A stretch of DNA of 8,228 nt from Lachnospiraceae bacterium. Its GTDB lineage: Bacteria; Bacillota; Clostridia; Lachnospirales; Lachnospiraceae. Shown piece after piece: positions 1 to 5,234 of this stretch (positions within the stretch are counted from its first letter, which is position 1; each line of letters begins with the position of its first letter). The translations under genes were made by a program, and so were the position numbers. The DNA is taken from contig VSOC01000149.1 of assembly GCA_009774615.1 (NCBI GenBank), positions 1-8,228 of the forward strand, read 5' to 3'. Below the pieces are notes generated by a model, which saw only the letters and a list, made by a program, of their open reading frames with translations, did no database searches and was not told the origin of the DNA.

Positions 1-111
1 AAATTAGAAGGCAAACGTGCAAATAAAGCAAGAAAACTTGTAAAGGAATTAATTGAGGAAGGTGGTGAAGAGGGTGAACAAAACCATCCGGGTAATGCTG
101 CTTCCGAATAA
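1..111 (+). CDS. 3' end of an unrecognised gene (partial)
   Basis: Frame 1 is open from the left edge to a TAA at 109-111, giving the last 36 residues of a protein whose start lies outside the window. The visible part is a Lys/Arg-rich, probably helical stretch (KRANKARKLVKELIEEG) followed by a Gly/Glu-rich, likely disordered tail ending NHPGNAASE. I do not recognise the family, and no catalytic motif is visible. It is followed within about 30 bases by a TnpB remnant that lacks its own N-terminus, so this end may be either the natural C-terminus or an accidental stop created at a junction. Charge pattern and codon use look like real coding sequence, but this is a judgement from a short stretch. 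Confidence 0.4.
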   Translation, partial: KLEGKRANKARKLVKELIEEGGEEGEQNHPGNAASE

Positions 112-139
112 TAAGCAGAAAACCAGGTTAATCCAATAG

Positions 140-490
140 GCTGGTACAGCAAGAGAAGGCATTGGGATTGATTTAGGGATTAAAGATTTAGCGGTAGGTT
201 CTGATAAAAAGAACGATGAAAATATTAACAGAACGCAGAAAGTTAAGAAGTTAGAGAAAAGGAAACGCAGGCTGCAGCGTTGCATAGCAAGAAGATATGA
301 GAAAAATAAGAAAGGAGAAAGTTACTGTAAAACGCATAATATAATAAAAGGCGAAAAAGAACTTTTAAAATTAAATCACAAGCTAACGAATATTCGTCAG
401 AATCATTTACATCAAACAACATCTTCTATCATAAAGCGAGAACCAGGTTTTATCTGTTTAGAAGGTGTGATTGTTCAGGCGGAAAAATGA
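140..490 (+). pseudogene. tnpB: IS200/IS605-family TnpB (OrfB) remnant, both ends missing
   Basis: The frame opens after a TAG at 137-139 and stops at TGA 488-490. It contains the TnpB RuvC-I motif GIGIDLGIKDLAVGSD (from base 158, with the catalytic Asp of GIDLG). The basic region KKLEKRKRRLQR follows, then the family signature KLNHKLTNIRQNHLHQTTS, then FICLEG, which matches the start of the RuvC-II segment (the usual motif has Glu in the form (I/V)xxEDLNV). TnpB proteins are RNA-guided nucleases of about 350-430 residues. Here only about 110 central residues survive: the N-terminal wedge/REC part, the zinc finger and RuvC-III are absent, and no methionine start is in place. No tnpA is visible. 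It is therefore inactive debris from an insertion sequence, and the truncation on both sides implies recombination after insertion. The family call is confident; the exact ends are not. Confidence 0.8.
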
Positions 491-589
491 CTGGACAGGA
501 AAAATAGGGCTAGATGGAGGAACTTTGACAATGAGTACCTTCGTTTGGCCCTGTTTTTATTTGACCGGAACTTAGGAAAGCGTGTTTGA
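491..589 (+). pseudogene. Possible C-terminal tail of an unrecognised gene
   Basis: In the same frame as the TnpB remnant, directly after its stop, 32 sense codons run to a TGA at 587-589. The peptide has a protein-like character (ARWRNFDNEYLRLALFLFD, ending GKRV) that does not resemble TnpB. The stop lies 8 bases before the Shine-Dalgarno site of the DUF6075-like gene, which is the spacing expected if this were the end of the preceding gene in an operon whose front was replaced by the TnpB fragment. I do not recognise a family. It could equally be chance open frame. Confidence 0.25.
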
Positions 590-849
590 TTATGGCGGGA
601 GGAAGCAGGATGGCAGCTGATAATACAGAAAAATTAGAAAAAGGATATGTTTATACCATAAAGTTCAGGAACCGGGAGCATAAGGATTTCTACAAAAAAT
701 ATCTGGCAAAATGCAGATTTCAGGATGTATATCACAAGGCATTGGTGTACTGTATCGGGATTGACCAGAATACAAGGGATCATGTGGAAAATATATATGA
801 TTTTAAAACAGGATTTATTAATTCTAAGTGTATGCAGGAAGGCTGGCAG

Positions 850-855
850 ACTAGT
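850..855 (+). repeat. Left copy of the ACTAGT target duplication
   Basis: ACTAGT abuts the left end of the hairpin element and is repeated at 1012-1017. The uninterrupted gene would carry one copy (CAG-ACTAGT-GGA, coding Q-T-S-G), so this is a target site duplication. The palindromic sequence leaves its true length ambiguous (2, 4 or 6 bp). Confidence 0.65.
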
Positions 856-1011
856 ACTGCATTGCGTAAATTCCAGTGAATATGCACCCGCTGTCTACGT
901 CATCTGTAAACCCCACGAAACTCGACGTAGCACCACTACGCCTTCGTTTCGCGGGATTCACATCTAACGCAGACATCAGGCACCTATTCACCGTTATTTA
1001 CGCAACACAGT
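856..1011. mobile_element. 156-bp long-hairpin MITE-like element inserted at ACTAGT
   Basis: The two halves are inverted copies centred on base 933: an outer ACTG at 856-859 matches CAGT at 1008-1011, then TTGCGTAAAT, GTGAATA, TGTCT, CGT, TGT and CGAAAC recur in mirror order. The centre is a CGTAG/CTACG stem (926-930/936-940) with a five-base loop. Across columns 856-921, 49 of 66 positions pair perfectly. It is flanked by ACTAGT on both sides (850-855 and 1012-1017). Because that target is itself a palindrome, the duplication could be read as 6 bp (ACTAGT), 4 bp (CTAG) or TA, with termini ACTG, TACTG or GTACTG respectively. The TA reading would fit IS630/Tc1-mariner-type mobilisation. It has no coding capacity, so it would depend on a transposase elsewhere. 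It interrupts a DUF6075-like gene. Confidence 0.8.
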
Positions 1012-1017
1012 ACTAGT
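1012..1017 (+). repeat. Right copy of the ACTAGT target duplication
   Basis: Second copy of the six-base target flanking the hairpin element. Immediately after it the DUF6075-like reading frame resumes in phase with the part before the insertion. Confidence 0.65.
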
Positions 1018-1087
1018 GGAAGCAAAAAGATAGTCCGCATGGCATTTAATCTTTACGGCAATGGTACACCCAGTGCTTTTGTACTAA

Positions 1088-1267
1088 AAGGAAGGGACAG
1101 GCAGAGCGAAGAATGTCAGTGTTATGGCGTGGCTAGCCTGTGCAGCGCTTGGGTTGAATTAAAGGAAGGAATGGATTTATGAGCAGTTGGGCTATCGAAG
1201 CTATGGCTCGATGTATGTTAATGAAAAGACACCGGATTGGCAGAAGGTAAATAGCAGTAAAAAATAA
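1088..1267 (+). pseudogene. Unrecognised C-terminal gene fragment with an internal stop
   Basis: One frame reads KEGTGRAKNVSVMAWLACAA then LGLN, hits TAA at 1160-1162, and continues in the same frame as RKEWIYEQLGYRSYGSMYVN then EKTPDWQKV to TAA 1265-1267. Both halves look like genuine protein, and a single C-to-T change (CAA to TAA) would explain the interruption. The frame differs from that of the preceding DUF6075 remnant, so two unrelated truncated genes have been joined near 1075-1090. No ribosome binding site or convincing start is visible, so this is a tail without its front. I cannot name the family. Confidence 0.4.
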
Positions 1268-1433
1268 ATAAATCCGAATAGGACAAACTGGGGGTTACAT
1301 ATATTACTTTAAAAGTCCGCCTCCGATTAGACGGCATGAATTCAGGTATTCCAGGTTCGCTCAGCAGACTTTGATTTTATGGTGGTGTGACTGCTTATGG
1401 GTGCATGATGGTTTTGTCCAAAAGGGGAATGTT
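1268..1433. other. Gap of 166 bases with no recognised feature
   Basis: No RNA gene, strong promoter or terminator is visible. The frame of the downstream DUF6870-like gene remains open back to 1272 but has no ATG; the only in-frame alternative near it is a TTG at 1371 without a ribosome binding site. I treat the open frame as chance or as an untranslated leader. Confidence 0.4.
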
Positions 1434-1742
1434 ATGGAAAATATAGACGATAAGGGTACAGCCAATACAGACAGAGCAAGCACGGATGCAATGAATGCAG
1501 AGATAAAAAATCTAAAAGGTTTTAATATACAGACGCTCCAATCTGACGGACTGGTGGATATAGAAAAGATAAATGTTGATAAAAATTTACCGGTTGAAGA
1601 GCGGATAAGGGAATTTGTTCGGCAGATTAAAAATCCATATTTTTTTCGATGCGGGAAATTAATTGTCCAAGTCGAATACAGTGACACCGGTAAAAGTATT
1701 AATGATTGCCTGAAAGAATTTATTGATAGTGAAATAAAATAA
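1434..1742 (+). CDS. DUF6870-like small protein upstream of the recombinases
   Basis: A 102-residue soluble protein of unknown biochemical function. The ATG at 1434 follows AAAGGGG (1421-1427) at six to seven bases, which decides the start over the earlier in-frame TTG at 1371. The first 35 residues are polar and variable. The rest carries what I recall as the DUF6870 pattern: a hydrophobic LVDIEKINVD segment, a LPVEERIREFVRQIKNPYFF helix, a lone Cys in FRCGKLIVQVEYSDTGKSI, and a final CLKEFI helix. There is no signal peptide or membrane segment. In Clostridia mobile elements this family commonly lies just in front of serine recombinase genes, as here, so a role in recombination such as directionality control or regulation is possible but is only inferred from position. 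The gene ends 115 bases before the first recombinase and a promoter lies between them, so the two may be transcribed separately. Confidence 0.75.
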   Translation: MENIDDKGTANTDRASTDAMNAEIKNLKGFNIQTLQSDGLVDIEKINVDKNLPVEERIREFVRQIKNPYFFRCGKLIVQVEYSDTGKSINDCLKEFIDSEIK

Positions 1743-1747
1743 ATATC

Positions 1748-1776
1748 TGGACAAAGGACAAAAAACCTGATATAAG
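1748..1776 (+). promoter_or_regulatory. Sigma-A-type promoter for the recombinase operon
   Basis: TGGACA (1748-1753) and TATAAG (1771-1776) are separated by exactly 17 bases, close to the vegetative consensus. It begins six bases after the stop of the DUF6870-like gene and would start transcription about 70-75 bases before the first recombinase. Predicted from consensus only. Confidence 0.5.
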
Positions 1777-1822
1777 TGCAGGGAATAAAATCAAAAAATC
1801 TAAAATTCAGGCAATCAGTTTT

Positions 1823-1844
1823 CTGACTTAATTGATCATGTCAG
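1823..1844 (+). promoter_or_regulatory. Small inverted repeat touching the first recombinase's ribosome binding site
   Basis: CTGAC (1823-1827) and GTCAG (1840-1844) flank a 12-base loop; the right arm overlaps the first two bases of the AGGAG site at 1843-1847. An alternative TCAG-TTTT-CTGA hairpin (1815-1826) shares the CTGA and is mutually exclusive with it. Such an arrangement could tune translation or bind a regulator, but a five-base stem may be chance. Confidence 0.2.
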
Positions 1845-1857
1845 GAGAGTGATTTTT

Positions 1858-3558
1858 TTGCGTGAAGATTCAAAGAAGATCTATTATGCTGCCCCATATT
1901 ATCGGATTTCAATGGATGATGGAGATCTTGCTGTTTCGGGCAAAGGGGAAAGCAACAGTATCAGCAATCAGAGAAGTTTAATTGAAGATTATGTAAAAGA
2001 TAAGCAGGATATTATTCTTTGCGGGGAAAGAATTGATGATGGATTTAGCGGTGTAAATTTTGAACGTCCTGCGTTTAAAGCGATGATAGAGGACATTAAA
2101 GCAGGAAGGATAAACTGCGTTATTGTTAAAGATTTATCACGCTTTGGGAGAAATTACATTGAAGTGGGGAGGTATGTTCAGAAAATCTTCCCCTATTTGG
2201 GTGTGCGTTTTATTGCAATTAATGACCATTATGACAGTATAGATACTGACGATATGGAAGACAGTATTATGCTGCCCTTTAAAAATTTGATCAATGATTC
2301 TTACAGCCGGGACCTTTCGATTAAAGTCAGAAGCCAGTTTGAAATAAAACGGAAAAGAGGAGAATTTATCGGTTCTTTTGCTCCTTATGGCTATAAAAAA
2401 GATCCGGAAAATAAAAATCATCTGGTGATTGACGAATATGCAGCTTCGATTGTGCGGGATATTTTTCAGTGGAGAATATCCGGGATAAGCAATGAAAAAA
2501 TTGCAGATAAATTAAATGAACAGGGCGTCTTATCTCCGGCAGAATATAAACATGCTCAGGGATCGAATTATTACTGTGGATTTGGTACAGATAAGCCGTC
2601 AAAATGGAGTCCTGTTGGGGTGGGCAGAATTTTGACCAATCAAAATTATTTAGGATGGGTTGTCCAGGGAATGAGAACCACACCGAACTATAAGGTAAAG
2701 AAAGTCATTAAAAAAAAGCCGGAGGAATGGATAACAGTTAAAAATATGCATGATGCGATTATTTCGGAAGATGACTTTTTCATGGTGCAGAATCTTCTTA
2801 AAATGGATGCGCGGTCATCACCGGGAGAAGAGTGTGTAAATTTATTTTCGGGAATTATGGAATGTGGGGACTGTCACAGCCGCATGAATCGAAAGCTGGT
2901 AAGCGCAGGGAAAAATCCTCAGGGAAAGACAAGAAAATATCCCTATTACATATGTTCGGCAAATAAGAACGATAGAAATCTCTGCAGTAGTCATATGATT
3001 AGCGAGAAACAACTGGAAAAGGCTGTTTTATCGGCAATTAATGGTCATATTCTGGCCATGGGAGAATTAAAGGAGGCTATTTCCGCTTTAGAGGGAGTAC
3101 CGCTGCTTCGGGATGAAACGAAACAATTCGATATGCAGCTGTTAAAAGTTAATGAAGAGATCGTTAAGCTGCAGAATGTAAACCTTAGTCTGTATGAGGA
3201 TCTGGAAGAAGGAGTGATAGATAAAAAGGAATATTTTGAATTAAAACAAATTTATAAAGAGCAAATGGATGAACTTGAGAAAAAGAAGGCTTGTCTAAAA
3301 GAAAATCAGGAGTTGTGCCGTCTGGAATATATTAGGAAAAACCAATGGATGGATTATTTTCTGCAATATCAAAATTTCTCTTCACTGTCCAGAAATCTGT
3401 TATTAAAATTGGTAGAAAAGATCATTATCTATGAAAAGAAAAGGATAAAAATTATATTTCGTTTCCAATACAATTATGATATGGCCTTAAAGACCGTAAA
3501 ACTATACCATAGGGTCGGGAAAATTCACGGTGAAAGGACAGGAAAAGGAGAAAAATAA
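1858..3558 (+). CDS. Large serine recombinase 1 of 3 (resolvase/recombinase/zinc-ribbon)
   Basis: A DNA integrase/excisionase of the large serine recombinase family, which cuts both att sites through a Ser-DNA bond, rotates and rejoins. I chose TTG 1858 (566 residues) because AGGAG at 1843-1847 lies ten bases ahead; the GTG at 1849 is only one base from that site. The catalytic domain has YYRIS (nucleophile Ser18), ESNSISNQR, DDGFSGVNFERPAF and KDLSRFGRNYIE (Arg95 and Arg98). The recombinase domain covers roughly residues 165-300, including GSFAPYGYKKD. A zinc ribbon follows with Cys336/Cys339 and Cys366/Cys376, then a charged coiled-coil at about 405-480 containing the EEGVIDKKEYFELK motif, and a C-terminal LVEKIIIYEKKRIKIIFRF strand. 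All key residues are present and the length is normal. The stop overlaps the next start (TAATG), so translation is coupled to recombinase 2. Confidence 0.93.
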   Translation: MREDSKKIYYAAPYYRISMDDGDLAVSGKGESNSISNQRSLIEDYVKDKQDIILCGERIDDGFSGVNFERPAFKAMIEDIKAGRINCVIVKDLSRFGRNYIEVGRYVQKIFPYLGVRFIAINDHYDSIDTDDMEDSIMLPFKNLINDSYSRDLSIKVRSQFEIKRKRGEFIGSFAPYGYKKDPENKNHLVIDEYAASIVRDIFQWRISGISNEKIADKLNEQGVLSPAEYKHAQGSNYYCGFGTDKPSKWSPVGVGRILTNQNYLGWVVQGMRTTPNYKVKKVIKKKPEEWITVKNMHDAIISEDDFFMVQNLLKMDARSSPGEECVNLFSGIMECGDCHSRMNRKLVSAGKNPQGKTRKYPYYICSANKNDRNLCSSHMISEKQLEKAVLSAINGHILAMGELKEAISALEGVPLLRDETKQFDMQLLKVNEEIVKLQNVNLSLYEDLEEGVIDKKEYFELKQIYKEQMDELEKKKACLKENQELCRLEYIRKNQWMDYFLQYQNFSSLSRNLLLKLVEKIIIYEKKRIKIIFRFQYNYDMALKTVKLYHRVGKIHGERTGKGEK

Positions 3559-5234
3559 TGGCAAGAATGAGCAGAAATAAGAAGATGGCGGAGGAAGAAC
3601 AAAAAGCAGATGGCCTGCTGTATCGGACTGGTTTTTATCTTCGTCTGTCGGATAAGGATGGAAGAACAGGGCCTTGGGAGAAAGTCAGCAGTTCGATTGA
3701 AAATCAGAAGCTTTTACTGTTGGATTTTATTAATAGCAGACCGGAATTTCAGTTGGTTTCTGTATTTATCGATGATGGAAAAACAGGGACAAATTTCCAG
3801 AGAAGCGGTTTTGAACAGATGATGGAGGCAGTAAAATGTGGGGAAATTAATTGTATTATCGTAAAGGATCTGTCACGTTTTGGGAGAAATTATCTGGAGG
3901 CGGGACATTATATCGAATATATTTTTCCCTTTCTTCATGTTCGTTTTATTGCCGTTACGGATGGCTTTGATACATTGACTGCGACTTCAACGCAGTTGTC
4001 TTATTTGATTCCGCTAAAAAACCTGATGAACGAAAATTATGCCGTGGATATTTCAAAAAAGGAACGCTCGGCAAAAAAGATATTGAGAAAAAAAGGATGT
4101 TTTATCGGAGCTTATGCAATGTACGGCTATGAAAAAACGGAGGATAAACATAAGATAAAGATTGATCCGGAAGCGGCGGTTTATGTGAAAATGATTTTTG
4201 CATTGGGTGAACAGGGATACAGCGATTCTGTGATAGCAAAGTATTTGAATCAGCAGGAAATTTTATGCCCGGCCAGATATAAATATGAAAAAGGCATTTT
4301 AAAGCATGAAAAATATGCCGCTTCCTCCCGATGGTATCCGCAGACAGTAGCCGGAATTTTAAACAGCCGGATCTACATCGGTGATATGGTTCAGGGAAAA
4401 CAGGCAAGCAGGCAAATAAGAGGAAAGAAGGAGATGCTATCCCAGGAAAGCTGGGATATTGTCTGCGGAACGCATGAAGCCATTATCCCGAAAGAACAGT
4501 TTGAGCACGTGCAGAAAATTCGCCGGGAGAGGCATGAACGATATCAGAAAGTGATAAAAAAATCCTTGGTACAGGCAGATGAGGCACAGGATAAGGGTAT
4601 GCTGAAAGGAAAAATATATTGCGGTGATTGCGGAAAGGCGATGGTTAGAAAGCAGGTAAAGGGCTGTAAGGATCGCTGGCGTTATATCTGCGAAATTTAT
4701 GAAAAAACCAGTACCTGCAGCCGCAAGTATTTACCGGAACGGGAACTGTATGAGCGTTTGGAATGTCTGGTCAGACAGCAGATGAAGGTGTTTTGTGAGG
4801 CTCCTTTATGGGAAAGAAAAGTCAGGCAGGAAAAAGTGCTGTCGCCGGGATTTAAAGAGAAATCAGAAGAATTTGCACAGAAATGGAAAGAAAATGAGGA
4901 AAAACAAAAGGAGCTGTTGAGAAAAAAAGCTTTATTTTATCAGGAATGGAAAGAAGGAAGGATTGACCGGAAAGAGTATTTTTATCGGAAATTATGTTGT
5001 GAACAGGAGATTTCCTCTTGGGAAAAAGAAAAGGAAAAATGGGTTACGATAGGACAAAACTATGGAACCGTTAAGTCCGATCAAGACAATAATCTGGAAA
5101 TTTTTCTGAATGATGAGGAGGCGGAGCATTTGCCAAAAGCATGGATAAATGCCTTAGTTGAGCGGATTGAAGTGTTTGAAAAAAGCAGAATCAAAGTTTG
5201 TTTTCGCTTTGCTGCAATGGAGGAATGGGGATGA
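3558..5234 (+). CDS. Large serine recombinase 2 of 3 (resolvase/recombinase/zinc-ribbon)
   Basis: The second large serine recombinase, 558 residues, starting at ATG 3558 with AGGAG at 3546-3550 (seven-base spacing). Its N-terminal extension of about 20 charged residues is absent from the other two. The catalytic domain shows FYLRLS (Ser31), SSSIENQK, DDGKTGTNFQRSGF and KDLSRFGRNYLEAG (Arg107 and Arg110). The usual Pro after the Arg in the RPxF motif is Ser here, which does not touch a catalytic residue. The recombinase domain includes GAYAMYGYEK (around 180-195). The zinc ribbon uses Cys355/Cys358 and Cys378/Cys387, followed by a Lys/Glu-rich coiled-coil with EWKEGRIDRKEYFYRK and an end strand LVERIEVFEKSRIKVCFRF. 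It closely parallels recombinase 1 in architecture but differs in sequence, so it is an ancient paralogue, not a recent duplicate. Its TGA overlaps the ATG of recombinase 3 (ATGA). Confidence 0.93.
   Translation: MARMSRNKKMAEEEQKADGLLYRTGFYLRLSDKDGRTGPWEKVSSSIENQKLLLLDFINSRPEFQLVSVFIDDGKTGTNFQRSGFEQMMEAVKCGEINCIIVKDLSRFGRNYLEAGHYIEYIFPFLHVRFIAVTDGFDTLTATSTQLSYLIPLKNLMNENYAVDISKKERSAKKILRKKGCFIGAYAMYGYEKTEDKHKIKIDPEAAVYVKMIFALGEQGYSDSVIAKYLNQQEILCPARYKYEKGILKHEKYAASSRWYPQTVAGILNSRIYIGDMVQGKQASRQIRGKKEMLSQESWDIVCGTHEAIIPKEQFEHVQKIRRERHERYQKVIKKSLVQADEAQDKGMLKGKIYCGDCGKAMVRKQVKGCKDRWRYICEIYEKTSTCSRKYLPERELYERLECLVRQQMKVFCEAPLWERKVRQEKVLSPGFKEKSEEFAQKWKENEEKQKELLRKKALFYQEWKEGRIDRKEYFYRKLCCEQEISSWEKEKEKWVTIGQNYGTVKSDQDNNLEIFLNDEEAEHLPKAWINALVERIEVFEKSRIKVCFRFAAMEEWG

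Larger units (their letters stand above)
610..1074 (+). pseudogene. DUF6075-like protein, split by a hairpin element and 3'-truncated
   Basis: An ATG at 610 is preceded by GGGAGGA (597-603, spacing 6), so I prefer it to the upstream TTG at 586. Residues from about 15 on read IKFRNREHKDFYKKYLAKC, then FQDVYHKALVYCIGID, IYDFKTGF and QEGWQTS. This matches my memory of DUF6075, a small protein of unknown function common on Clostridia mobile elements. At ACTAGT (850-855) a hairpin insertion enters and produces a stop at 877-879. After the second ACTAGT (1012-1017) the homology resumes in the same frame as SGSKKIVRMAFNLYGNGTPS. Excising 162 bases rejoins GWQTS to GSKKIVRMAF without a frameshift. 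Similarity stops at about 1074; the frame continues to TGA 1180-1182 with unrelated residues, so the C-terminal part is also lost. Two independent lesions make a functional product unlikely. Confidence 0.75.

Noticed and set aside
516..560. TTGACA near 516 as a promoter for the DUF6075-like gene
   Set aside because: A good -35 is present but no acceptable -10 lies 15-19 bases downstream, and the stretch may be coding.
725..967. 80-codon plus-strand frame
   Set aside because: It overlaps the DUF6075-like gene in another frame and runs into the non-coding hairpin element, with no ribosome binding site.
1272..1433. In-frame upstream extension of the DUF6870-like gene
   Set aside because: The frame is open for 54 codons but has no ATG, and the only TTG lacks a ribosome binding site; the family pattern fits a start at 1434.
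1361..1687. 108-codon minus-strand frame
   Set aside because: It is the complement of the DUF6870-like gene, which has the better ribosome binding site and family resemblance.
2137..2683. Two minus-strand frames inside recombinase 1
   Set aside because: Both lie opposite a fully conserved catalytic/recombinase domain and show no family resemblance.
1858..5234. Recombinases 1 and 2 as a recent tandem duplication
   Set aside because: Motif blocks agree but most residues and codons differ, so divergence is old and the short DNA matches reflect conserved protein motifs.
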